The translations under genes were made by a program, and so were the position numbers. This document shows, piece after piece, positions 49,132-59,201 of a stretch of 64,000 nt of DNA. The first letter of the stretch is position 1, and each line of letters begins with the position of its first letter. Source of the stretch: Panonychus citri (lineage: Eukaryota > Arthropoda > Arachnida > Trombidiformes > Tetranychidae); contig NW_026515540.1 of the NCBI RefSeq assembly GCF_014898815.1, positions 186,001 through 250,000 of the forward strand, read 5' to 3'. The notes beneath the pieces are model-generated. The model saw only the letters and a list, made by a program, of their open reading frames with translations, was not told the DNA's origin and did no database searches.

Positions 49132-49329
49132 GGTTCCTTCATTTTTCAACTTTCCCATTCTCTAAGTCACAACTATTGTAATAAAAAATTTCTCGAAAAT
49201 TTAAAAACAAAATAAATTGTTACTTTTACTATTTAACTATCAATATTTTTTATTTATTTTATTTATAATTCTAATCAATCGCTCAAATTATCCAATAGAT
49301 GCGCAAATACTTCTCTTGAACCAGACATT

Positions 49330-49690
49330 CAGCAACAGGAACATACTCTTCCTCTCATCAAATCAGAATTTACAATCAACTCTAACGTACTTGCATGAAC
49401 ATCCAACATGAATGAATGAAAGTGAATCCTTTTCTTGTAACTTAAACCAGACCGTTATTGTTGTTTTCTAGGAATTCACGAGCAAAAAAGCGGACTAGTG
49501 CATCTTCATCTCGAAAAGCTTTAAGTTACAATCCAATTCCACCTGTTGCTGAATCTCTGATATTGAGATGCGATGATTTTGAAACATCTTTTCATTGAAC
49601 TTTCCTCTTAGACAACCTATTCGAACTGTTTTAAGCAAAAAAAATTTTGATCTCCAATAAAATCCGTTGATGATTATCACAAGAAAGGAT
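49330..49690. pseudogene. Scrambled AFG1L fragments (left arm)
   Basis: Pieces of the AFG1L gene at 55.87-56.22 kb appear here out of order: the end of exon 3 (matching about 56149-56238), then intron 3 and the start of exon 4 (GGAATTCACGAGCAAAAAAG, in flipped orientation), then LSYNPIPPVAES-coding sequence and MILKHLFIELF-coding sequence joined directly, with the intervening LVQESWLLCLDEFQ Walker B region deleted. Mirrored at about 52570-52960. Non-functional. Confidence 0.72.
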
Positions 49691-50402
49691 TTATAGTGAT
49701 TAATTCACTGATATTCAGAGTAATCATTTCAGCTTCCAAACAGATAGAAAAATCGATTGATTAGGTAGACAGATTCACTTGGATTCATTGGTGGATCAAA
49801 CAGGTTGATGGCGATCAAAGTCAAGAAGCGAACTTGACTTTGTGGATGTCGTAAATTGTCTTGAAGATGATTGAAAAATAAATTCTCGAAAAACTCTCGA
49901 TTAAAAACATCTTTAGAATCGATAGAGTCATCATATTGATAGAAGAATACAAATCCTTGCAAAATAATCGGATTTCCTGAAATAAAATGGAAATCAAGAT
50001 TAGAAGTTAAATTGTAATTGAAAAAAAGCAAAAAAACTTACTCGAAAAGGAGAGTAAAGAAATCATTTTTAAATTCGGTAAACAATTCAGATGCACGAAG
50101 TAAACTCAATGCAAATCGATTCACTCAAGATCGTTTTCCTTTGAATTGGTTCCTTGAAAGGTCATATTGACCTTTCATAACCTTAGAAAAGGTTAACATA
50201 ACCTTCACTATGGTTAGTAACATCCAGTGACCTAAACAATCGATTCACTCAAGATCGTCACAAACCCTCGGTCAGTGGATCTCCTTTCGTTGATCTGTGT
50301 AACCAGGCTCGATACATCGATGTTGGCGATCGGGGTCAAGGCAATGATGAAGGGCTCCAGAATCTTTTGTTCAACACAATCAAAAAGTTTAGCAGGCATC
50401 TT
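49690..50402 (-). pseudogene. Inverted, deleted copy of the unknown gene at 51857
   Basis: Reverse complement of 51857-52567. It lacks 11 bp at the start of the second exon (GAAATCC follows TTTCAG directly, where the other copy has GAGATTTCCAG between). It carries the same roughly 120-bp insert flanked by a 20-bp direct repeat. Confidence 0.7.
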
Positions 50403-50600
50403 AAGTAATTATGATTAACACTGACAATTTACTCTTTTTTTAATGCATTTATATATTTTTCTTTTTTCTTCCCCTTAGTCTCTCTCCAAATTGGATATCT
50501 CAACTAAATTCCACTGGATGTTACTAGCCATAGTGAAGGTTATGTTAACCTTTTCTAAGGTTACAAAAGGTCAATATGACCTTTCAAGGAACCAATTCAA

Positions 50601-50947
50601 CATTCGCTAAAGCCGGTGGTGCTGGATACAATAAGAAAATGGGTCTTGTCAAGACATTCGGAATGAGCCAAGGATTCAAATTCGGTAAAGCCGCTGGTTA
50701 TGGTGCTGCTGGAGGTGCTGTCGGAGGTAAAGCCGCTAAGGGAGGCTATGCTGGAGCCGCAGGAGCAGCTGGATACAAGGGAGGTAAAACTGGTGGTGCT
50801 AAAGGCTATGCCGGTGGAGCTAAAGGTGCAGCTGGTGGTAAAGCTGGAGTTGCTGGAGCTGGTGGGTTCAAGAAAGCCGCTGGTGCTGCAGGAGCTGCTG
50901 GAGTTACCGCTGCAGGTGGCAAAGGTGGTTATGGATTCGGTCGATAA
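50601..50947 (+). pseudogene. GRP fragment (copy 9): 3' half only
   Basis: It begins abruptly in the codons for FAKAGGAGYNKK, joined to the palindrome-rich unit, and runs intact to GGYGFGR. No signal, promoter or first exon. Sequence is closest to copies 8 and 10. Confidence 0.85.
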
Positions 50948-51074
50948 GGTTCCCTTCATTTTTTCAACTTTCCCATTCTCTAAGTCACAACTATTGTAAT
51001 AAAAAATTTCTCGAAAATTTAAAAACAAAATAAAAATACTTCTCTTGAACCAGACATTCAGCAACAGGAACATA

Positions 51075-51360
51075 CTCTCTCTCTCTCTCTGGCGCAGAGG
51101 GTTGAAGCCACTGTCCTCGTTAATCGAGGTTGTGAGTTCGAGACCCGGTGATGCATTAGTCGAGGATGACCCAATGAGAAAGAGAGGGCAGCACCCGTCA
51201 GCTGAAATGGCTCCTGCGAGGGAGTCAGCCTCCCTAGGTGGTGACACCTAGAAGGGGTAAGACGGGGGGAGAATCGGCTCTGGGGGGAGCTAGTGACATA
51301 CCCGAGACATTTACTTACTTGTAAAAATGAAAGATTGAGTAACAATTAAAGAAAAAATAG
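51075..51360 (+). mobile_element. SINE-like element with tRNA-type Pol III boxes
   Basis: After a CT run, TGGCGCAGAGGG (51090-51101) matches the A box and GAGTTCGAGACC (51134-51145) the B box, about 33 bp apart, as in a tRNA gene. The following body is GC-rich (GGAGTCAGCCTCCCTAGG, AAGGGGTAAGACGGGGGGAG) in contrast to the AT-rich surroundings, and it ends in an A-rich tail near 51340-51360. Arms do not fold into a full tRNA cloverleaf, so it is tRNA-derived and not a tRNA gene. Confidence 0.65.
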
Positions 51361-51510
51361 TACCGTCACAGACGACTAGTAAGGTCCGCCGGCAAAAGCG
51401 CAAGATAGCGCGGTCCGGTACCACTAGCCAACGTCGAGCAGTGCGGCACCACACGGCTGTTCGCAGAGTGGTGGAATGTCCGGAAACATAGACCTAATCT
51501 CTCCCTTTAA
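51361..51510. other. GC-rich hairpin-forming segment beside the SINE
   Basis: About 130 bp rich in CG dinucleotides, unlike anything else in the window, with self-complementary pieces such as GCGCAAGATAGCGC and CCAC...GTGG. It may be the rest of a composite SINE or a second element in the other orientation. Not identified. Confidence 0.4.
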
Positions 51511-51856
51511 GATTAGAAGTTAAATTGTAATTGAAAAAAAGCAAAAAAACTTACTCGAAAAGGAGAGTAAAGAAATCATTTTTAAATTCGGTAAACAATT
51601 CAGATGCACGAAGTAAACTCAATGCGTAAATCGATTCACTCAAGATCGTTTTCCTTTGAATTGGTTCCTTGAAAGGTCATATTGACCTTTTGTAACCTTA
51701 GAAAAGGTTAACATAACCTTCACTATGGTTAGTAACATCCAGTGGAATTTAGTTGAGATATCCAATTTGGAGAGAGACTAAGGGGAAGAAAAAAGAAAAA
51801 TATATAAATGCATTAAAAAAAGAGTAAATTGTCAGTGTTAATCATAATTACTTAAG

Positions 51857-52567
51857 ATGCCTGCTAAACTTTTTGATTGTGTTGAACAAAAGATTCTGGA
51901 GCCCTTCATCATTGCCTTGACCCCGATCGCCAACATCGATGTATCGAGCCTGGTTACACAGATCAACGAAAGGAGATCCACTGACCGAGGGTTTGTGACG
52001 ATCTTGAGTGAATCGATTGTTTAGGTCACTGGATGTTACTAACCATAGTGAAGGTTATGTTAACCTTTTCTAAGGTTATGAAAGGTCAATATGACCTTTC
52101 AAGGAACCAATTCAAAGGAAAACGATCTTGAGTGAATCGATTTACGCATTGAGTTTACTTCGTGCATCTGAATTGTTTACCGAATTTAAAAATGATTTCT
52201 TTACTCTCCTTTTCGAGTAAGTTTTTTTGCTTTTTTTCAATTACAATTTAACTTCTAATCTTGATTTCCATTTTATTTCAGGAGATTTCCAGGAAATCCG
52301 ATTATTTTGCAAGGATTTGTATTCTTCTATCAATATGATGACTCTATCGATTCTAAAGATGTTTTTAATCGAGAGTTTTTCGAGAATTTATTTTTCAATC
52401 ATCTTCAAGACAATTTACGACATCCACAAAGTCAAGTTCGCTTCTTGACTTTGATCGCCATCAACCTGTTTGATCCACCAATGAATCCAAGTGAATCTGG
52501 TCTACCTAATCAATCGATTTTTTCTATCTGTTTGGAAGCTGAAATGATTACTCTGAATATCGAGTGA
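51857..52567 (+). pseudogene. Unrecognised gene fragment (MPAKLFDCVEQKI...), insert-disrupted
   Basis: ATG at 51857 opens MPAKLFDCVEQKILEPF and reads to a stop at 52024 just after TILSESIV. A roughly 123-bp insert, flanked by the direct repeat ACGATCTTGAGTGAATCGAT, separates this from the continuing frame YALSLLRASELFTEFKNDFF, which then splices (GTAAGT to TTTCAG) into RFPGNPIILQGFVFFYQYDD and onward to NPSES. After about 52500 it diverges into a chance tail and then AFG1L pieces, so the 3' end is missing. The predicted helical, hydrophobic-patterned sequence might be part of a HEAT-like protein, but I do not recognise it. An inverted twin lies at 49690-50402. Confidence 0.5.
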
Positions 52568-52569
52568 AT

Positions 52570-52980
52570 TAATCACTATAAATCCTTTTCTTGTGATAAT
52601 CATCAACGGATTTTATTGGAGATCAAAAATTTTTTTTTGCTTAAAACAGTTCGAATAGGTTGTCTAAGAGGGAAAGTTCAATGAAAAGATGTTTCAAAAT
52701 CATCGCATCTCCAATATCAGAGATTCAGCAACAGGTGGAATTGGATTGTAACTTAAAGCTTTTCGAGATGAAGATGCACTAGTCCGCTTTTTTTGCTCGT
52801 GAATTCCTAAAGAAAACAACAATAACGGTCTGGTTTAAGTTACAAGAAAAGGATTCACTTTCATTCATTCATGTTGGATGTTCATGCAAGTACGTTAGAG
52901 TTGATTGTAAATTCTGATTTGATGAGAGGAAGAGTATGTTCCTGTTGCTGAATGTCTGGTTCAAGAGAAGTATTTGCGCA
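52570..52980. pseudogene. Scrambled AFG1L fragments (right arm)
   Basis: Mirror image of 49330-49690, containing the same rearranged AFG1L exon 3 end and exon 4 pieces with the Walker B part missing. Confidence 0.72.
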
Positions 52981-53150
52981 TCTATTGGATAATTTGAGCG
53001 ATTGATTAGAATTATAAATAAAATAAATAAAAAATATTGATAGTTAAATAGTAAAAGTAACAATTTATTTTGTTTTTAAATTTTCGAGAAATTTTTTATT
53101 ACAATAGTTGTGACTTAGAGAATGGGAAAGTTGAAAAAATGAAGGGAACC

Positions 53151-54030
53151 TTATCGACCGAATCCATAACCACCTTTGCCACCTGCAGCGGTAACTCCAG
53201 CAGCTCCTGCAGCACCAGCGGCTTTCTTGAACCCACCAGCTCCAGCAACTCCAGCTTTACCACCAGCTGCACCTTTAGCTCCACCGGCATAGCCTTTAGC
53301 ACCACCAGTTTTACCTCCCTTGTATCCAGCTGCTCCTGCGGCTCCAGCATAGCCTCCCTTAGCGGCTTTACCTCCGACAGCACCTCCAGCAGCACCATAA
53401 CCAGCGGCTTTACCGAATTTGAATCCTTGGCTCATTCCGAATGTCTTGACAAGACCCATTTTCTTATTGTATCCAGCACCACCGGCTTTAGCGAATCCTC
53501 CTTTCTTTCCATACTTTTTACCAAAAGCTCCAGAAGCGAATCCACCTTTTTTAGAGGCTCCTTTAGCCCCACCAGCAGCTCCAGCGGCTCCATAAGCAGC
53601 ACCACCTTTAGCACCCTTGGCTCCAGCAGCATAACCAGCTTTTCCAGCTTTACCTGCTTGGTATCCAGCAGCTCCGCCACCACCAGCACCTTTCTTAAAA
53701 GCGGCAAGACCTGCACCTCCAGCACCTCCAACCGCTGATTCGGCTCCTTCTAAATCAGCTGAGATATCTCGTCTTTCTCTTTCTAAAATAGCCTCTTCTT
53801 GTTGACCATCGAACGAATCTTCGAACTCTTCTTCTTCCTCAGCTCGAACCAACGAAACACAAAGAACAAGAGATGAAACGAAAATGAAGAAAAACTAAAA
53901 AGACGAAAAGAAATAGAAAAATATTAATAATACAATAAGAGAAAATAATCCAATTGATGTTTCTAAACACAAAACAAATTAACAACTAAAGAAAATAAAC
54001 TAAAATAATATTTACCAATTGTTTGTTCAT
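53151..54030 (-). CDS. GRP copy 10: secreted cationic Gly/Ala/Lys-rich protein (252 aa)
   Basis: Exon 1 (54016-54030, MNKQL), a 121-bp intron, exon 2 (53151-53894). Fully open. Signal peptide FFFIFVSSLVLCVSLVRA; acidic EEEEEFEDSFDGQQ; then the longer pro-segment EEAILERERRD as in copies 4 and 5; Gly/Ala/Lys body with GYQAGKAGKAGYAAGAKG; end GGKGGYGFGR. This is the intact member of palindrome 2. The first splice sites match the other copies base for base, and a TATA box is at 54180-54185. Confidence 0.9.
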
Positions 54031-54179
54031 TTTGATGAATTAGATTTGATCACTTTAATAATTAGAAAACTAGGTGAATGTTTTATTAAGAAAATTTGTA
54101 AACTTTGTTAATTGTAGTTTGTTGTTTGTTGTTTGAATCTCGAACTCAAATTGTATCGATTCTAATTTTTCTCACTCTT

Positions 54180-54185
54180 TTTATA
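54180..54185 (-). promoter_or_regulatory. TATA box of GRP copy 10
   Basis: TATAAA read on the - strand within TTTTTATACCAAAAACC, followed upstream by the mirrored CTTCAGTCCAAAGTGAGAAAG block. Confidence 0.7.
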
Positions 54186-54239
54186 CCAAAAACCTCCTTC
54201 AGTCCAAAGTGAGAAAGGACAAACTTCGGAAAACAAACT

Positions 54240-54874
54240 ATTTTCGTCGCAATTTCGATGTAACGTACATGAAAATCCAATTAACGGTCGGTCTGAGATC
54301 TTAATTTCTTCCAATTTCCCGCAGATCTTTCAGTTCGGAGTCTTAATTAATGAGATTAATGAGATATCTTTTCCAATTATCTTATTGGTAAAACCGATTT
54401 TCTGTCGGTCTTGTTTTCACAAAATTTGCTTGTTAATTAAAAATTCAAATCACAGCTAAAAAATTTCATGATCTATCGATGCACATCCATGAGTTTGTCA
54501 TGGTGATCTATCAGTTCTTATTTCCTAACTGAATAAAATTTCAAGTCTCTTTCCTCAATGTCAAGCTGACACTTAAATTGATCACTAATCTGAGCTCAAA
54601 TATGTTCACATACAATTTAACTTCTTATTGGTTAGAAAAAGCTTTTTCAATTAATAGTAAATAAAATGATCTCAATCAATAATCACAACCTTATTATGAT
54701 TTAAGGAAAAAACAAATGGAAACAAAAGGAAATGATAACATTACAAAAAATCTTGGTTCAGATCTACGAAAAATGTTTATTCAAACGAGAATCTGTAAAT
54801 ACATTTATTGCTTAGCACAATTAAACTGTAGCTAAATTACTGTTCTCGTTCAGGGGAATTTAAAGAGAACTAAT
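54240..54874. other. Gene-less stretch between GRP copy 10 and AFG1L
   Basis: AT-rich; nothing coding. Contains the 3' flank of AFG1L and the short inverted match to about 45040. Confidence 0.5.
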
Positions 54875-56779
54875 TTAAAATATTTCTCTTAAATTCCAGT
54901 AGTCTAGAGTTTGCATCTCCATGATTCTTGACAAAGTTCGATCGAAGGCAAACATTTCTTCTTGTCCACTAAAAAGATCAGTCGAATCTTTGACCTGAGA
55001 AAATTTTATTCCTAAATCATCCATTAGTGCTCTTTGATCATCACTTATATCGTCGCTTGTACTATTAACCATGAACAGTTCTTTAACTGGAACTATCGAT
55101 GAGAAAAGACATCTCACCTGTGTAAGAATAAAAGAGATTCAATTAATACATAATTGGTTCATAATAGAAAATTTAATTACTTTATTATCGTAAAAGGTAT
55201 CGATCAAAGTGATGAATCTTCTCGCCTGCGTTTTTAATTTCAAATTTAACTGAGGTATATCTCGGATAATAACAGTGTGAAATAATTGACTGAGTGTCAG
55301 ATAATCAACGGCACCAAGAGGCTGGAAAAGAAAAAGGTCAAAACAGAATTGTGAGAATTTTTGTCAAGTGATGTTTTCCAAATTAAATACGAACCCTATC
55401 ACAAAGTTCTGAAAAAGTAGAGTCCAAAACCCGACCACAGGTTTTATTAAATGTCACATTCCGTCCCATGATTACGATGGTTCTTGGCCGAACTGTGTCG
55501 GTTTCTCGGCTTGCGAATATTTTGAACAATCGATCCAATTCGTTATCGGCTTTTTCTTCATCTTTCCTGTTTATCAAATCAATTTGAAATGAAAAATTAG
55601 ATTATTAATTAACGAATTTTGAGTTAATTGCTGAGGTAAATTCTTACAGTAGATAAATGTTTTGCTTCGATGGAAGTGACTTTTGACGATAATCAATTCC
55701 AGAGTCTAAGGCCATCGATTGGCAATGTTCTTTAAGCAAAGGTATAAACGGAAGGAAAGCACTTCTTTGTAGTCCATTTTTGTACAAATCTAAAATTGTA
55801 AATAAATCAATGAGAAGAAAAAAGTTAGTTAATTAGTTCTGATTTTCTGTGACTCCATTTGACTCACCAACCATCGGGAGGTCGATTAGATGTTGCCACA
55901 AGAATTACTCCTCTAGAGAAAAGTTCAATGAAAAGATGTTTCAAAATCATCGCATCTCCAATATCGGTAACCTGGAATTCATCCAAACAGAGTAACCATG
56001 ACTCTTGGACCAGAGATTCAGCAACAGGTGGAATTGGATTGTAACTTAAAGCTTTTCGTGATGAAGATGCACTAGTCCTCTTTTTTTGCTCGTGAATTCC
56101 TAAAGAAAACAACAACGATTAATAAGATATCAGATCATCTCTTTGCCTCTCATCAAATCAGAATCAACAATCAACTCTAACGTACTTGCATGAACATCCA
56201 ACATGAATGAATGAAAGTGAATCCTTTTCTTGTGATAATCATCAACGTGACAAGTTTGATAAAACAGATCCATTAACATGGTTTTCCCACATCCAACTGA
56301 CCCATACAGATAAAGGCCTTTAACTTTACGATTAGATCTAATCTCTTGTTTAAATATCTGAGTGTGAAAGAGAAAGAGTGAGGTAAGATGATCAGTTAAT
56401 TGTTCCAAATAAGAAGTGGATCAAAAAAACTCACCTTAGACATTAAACTTGGTTTAACCAGCTTGTAACCTCTAAGTTGCTCATCAATTTCTTGAAAAGT
56501 TTGAGCTACTTTATATTGATATTCATCATGTTCAATCTCTTTGTTTTTAACCTTCCGTTCATAGATACTCAGGAAATTATCTGGAAAAGAAAACAAAGGA
56601 AAAAGGAATAAGAAAATCAATTAGAACAATCAAGTGACAATGAGAGAGATAGAAAAAAAATGTAAATTCTTACCATCACTTTTCTTTACATTATCAACCA
56701 GTAAACAAAATGTTCGCTTGGTTGGTAAAGAGAAGAAGCAGAAATTTCTTGGTGAAAGAAAATTTCGAGTCAAGTTCAT
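54875..56779 (-). CDS. AFG1L: AFG1-like mitochondrial AAA ATPase (465 aa)
   Basis: Eight exons join in phase: 56674-56779, 56435-56580, 56147-56357, 55872-56099, 55648-55789, 55395-55566, 55172-55321 and 54875-55117. The start MNLTRNFLSPRNFCFF gives a basic, acid-free mitochondrial targeting sequence. Walker A is L-Y-G-S-V-G-C-G-K-T-M-L-M-D; Walker B is L-L-C-L-D-E-F-Q-V-T-D; then A-T-S-N-R-P-P-D-D-L-Y-K-N-G-L-Q-R across an exon junction, and F-S-E-L-C-D-R-P-L-G. Family members (yeast Afg1, human AFG1L/LACE1, 481 aa) sit at the mitochondrial inner membrane and act in protein quality control. Intron 3 appears to use a GC-AG donor (AGAG then GCAAAG, 47 bp) and intron 4 a weak GTTGGT donor; both choices are fixed by the conserved reading. 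Parts are copied in scrambled form at 49.3 and 52.6 kb. Confidence 0.9.
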
Positions 56780-56799
56780 GATGAATCAACTAGTAGGAG

Positions 56800-57630
56800 A
56801 ACAATTAAATTCTCAATTGGGTATTGATTAACATCGAGAAAATTAAATTAGATTGAGATTATTAAGAAAAATGTTAAACGGACAAGATCAAATCAAGGTT
56901 AGTAAAGTAAGAAAACATCATCATCACTGAGGATTAACAAAAGCCAATAAAATTGTTATCAATCGGTTGAAACAATAATACACTAAATTAACATAATTGC
57001 ACGAATTGAATGATTAAAAGTATTTATTAATAACTCTAATTAATTGATAAGATTAATTAGATTGCACTGTCACAGAATCAGAGTTAATTTTTCAAAAGAA
57101 CAAAAAGTAAACAGACAACAGAGTCGCCTATCGGAATTGATGAAAACTATTTTCTAAAAACCGATTTTGTTGATAATTTTGTTTACTAATTTAGAATTAC
57201 TTTTAATTTAGTTTCCATTTTTGATTTGATTTGGCTGATTGATTGAATTCATTCGTTCACCAAATTGATCAGGTTAGTGTTTACTATTAACATTCTAATT
57301 GATTTTGATGTGACGTTGAAATAATGAAAACATTAAAGGTTAGTCATTGTGATTGTGATCAATTGGTATTCATTTGATTGAATGATTAATGATTAATTGT
57401 TATTATTATTACTCTTTGAGGTGATAATTTAATCAATTCAATCAGATTGTGAAAGACTTACTATGATTTGTGTTTGAATTTACTCCTGAACTCGTGTTGT
57501 GCCTTTGAAAGAGATAGAGATTCATTTACTTTGTTTTTCTAATTTTGTAATGTGATTTTTTCCTTAATTTAATTTTTCTGGTTGATTAGATTGAATCATT
57601 TGATTATTTGAAAGTTTTATCTCAACTCAT
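56800..57630. other. Shared upstream region of AFG1L (-) and LZIC (+)
   Basis: Head-to-head intergenic region of about 850 bp. AT-rich; no TATA box I would trust, no repeats. Probably a bidirectional promoter region and LZIC 5' UTR (possibly with an upstream intron starting near GGTTAGTG at about 57270). Confidence 0.5.
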
Positions 57631-57631
57631 C

Positions 57632-58477
57632 ATGACATCGACATCAAGAGGAGCCCATGAAACGGATAAACTAAAAGCTAATTTGGAAGAGCAATTGGAA
57701 AGGTTAATCACTCAATTGTCTGATCTGGAGGAATGTCGGTAAGTTTAATTTCTAACAATTAGTTGGTAATTTTAATTGATTGGAGGTTTTTCTCAATGCT
57801 CACAGGGAAGAACTCGATGATGAGGAATACGAAGAGACTCGAAGTCAAACACTGGAACAATTAAAAGAATTCAATGATTACCTCAACGATATTGTCTCTG
57901 GAAACATCACCTTAGTTGACCAACTGGGAGCATATCAATTGGTATTGCTACTTAATTAATCAGTTTAACCCTTTGATTGGTCAACTAATTTTTTCTGTAA
58001 CACTCATTTTCCCTCAGGCTATTCAAGCAGCAATCAGTAGTGCTTTCAAAACACCCGAAGTCATCAGAATGTTTGCTCGTAAACAACCCGATCAATTGAG
58101 AATCAAATTATCAGAGGTGAAGAGATAATTAGTTCAATGTTTATATGCAATTTAATTTAAATATCTTCTACTCTTTTCCCAACAATTTAGCTTGAAAGGC
58201 AATTCGAAACCGGTAAATTGCCTCGAAATGATTTCGATGAAAAAAGATGTGAAATTTTGTTGGCGTTAAGAAAATTGGGCGAAAACCTTACGACAGATCA
58301 AATGTCAATAATCGAAAGACATTCGTCAATCGCAATGAAAGATTTCCAAAAGTCGATAACAGTAAGTTAGCAATTAATTATCCTTTAATTAATTCTTCTT
58401 GATTCTAATTTAATCAATTTCTAACTAATTCTCTTTGTATCTTCTCATATTTTCAGGTATTAGTGACCAAGTCTTGA
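57632..58477 (+). CDS. LZIC: LZIC-like protein (leucine zipper and ICAT homologous), 177 aa
   Basis: Five exons join in phase: 57632-57738, 57806-57941, 58018-58116, 58191-58361 and 58457-58477. The N-terminal coiled coil reads LEEQLERLITQLSDLEECRE, followed by EEYEETRSQTLEQLKEFNDY. Then comes G-N-I-T-L-V-D-Q-L and the ICAT-like half with A-I-Q-A-A-I-S-S-A-F-K-T-P-E-V-I and RKLGENLTTDQ. Human LZIC is 190 aa and aligns along the whole length by memory. ICAT itself blocks beta-catenin binding to TCF; LZIC's role is less clear. Last exon encodes only six residues. Exon 3 and exons 1 and 4 have non-functional copies at 40.2-40.4 and 43.9-44.3 kb. Confidence 0.92.
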
Positions 58478-59201
58478 AGGAAACAGGATCTCATTTGAAA
58501 AAGTCTCTTAATTAACTTTCACTTTGTTGATCAATTTTCAATATAATTATTATTCATTTTCAAACAACCATGAAGGTTATAATCACAATTACTCAGTCAA
58601 TTACTCTAATCCTTGATTATTGCTTCTTCATTGCAAAACTGTAAAGTTCACAATTAAACAATATGGTTCATCATCAAGTAGTTTATTTACATTTTTTTTC
58701 ACCAAAATTGAAAATAAATGCAAACAATTTGATGGATTAAGTTTGTGAATTTTTTATTGATCACAGAAAAACTTTTGAAACTTTTTTTACTTGAGCTTCG
58801 ACTTAACCATTTGCTTGAAGTGACTTCTAATTAGGTTAATCACATGATCGGAGAGGTAGAGGTTATGATTGGGTCGGTTATCGATTTGGGGTTTGGGTTT
58901 AAATTGATTGGCAAAGTTTTGGAATTGAATTTTTTGACAGTTTTGAACAGAAAGGGAAGACTAATTCTGATTGTGGCAAAAAGTTAATTTGGTGGAGTCA
59001 ATCGAAATTGATTTGTGATTATTTGGTTTTGGCGAAGCCTATTTTTGAGTTTTTAGTAATTAAATGATTAAATTGTTACGAAAATAGCTTTGGATAATCA
59101 AAAGAGTAACGTTGGTACGTTTTTGTTTTCATAGTAGTTTTTGGATACGAATACTTTGGCTTTGAGTTATGAGTAACATGAGAAGAGAGAGTTGATAAAG
59201 T
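58478..59201. other. Gene-less stretch between convergent LZIC and GRP copy 11
   Basis: 3' UTRs of both genes presumably lie here. AT-rich, no coding structure. Confidence 0.5.

Larger units (their letters stand above)
48130..54200. repeat. Large nested inverted duplication 2 (centre near 51.13 kb)
   Basis: The left arm (about 48130-50600) and right arm (about 51640-54200) are reverse complements. Paired landmarks are GRP stops at about 49131 and 53151, identical 64-codon frames at 49217 (+) and 52869 (-), and the unknown gene at 49690-50402 (-) and 51857-52567 (+). The core (50601-51640) is not mirrored: it holds a 3' GRP fragment, a SINE-like element and a direct copy of about 50000-50140. 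A palindrome-rich unit of about 90 bp occurs four times at junctions. Confidence 0.85.

Noticed and set aside
49217..49411. Identical 64-codon frames at 49217 (+) and 52869 (-)
   Set aside because: They lie over the GRP 3' flank and scrambled AFG1L sequence; identity comes from the inverted duplication, not from selection.
51090..51160. A functional tRNA gene
   Set aside because: A and B boxes are present, but acceptor and anticodon stems do not pair and a long GC-rich body follows; SINE-like is the better reading.
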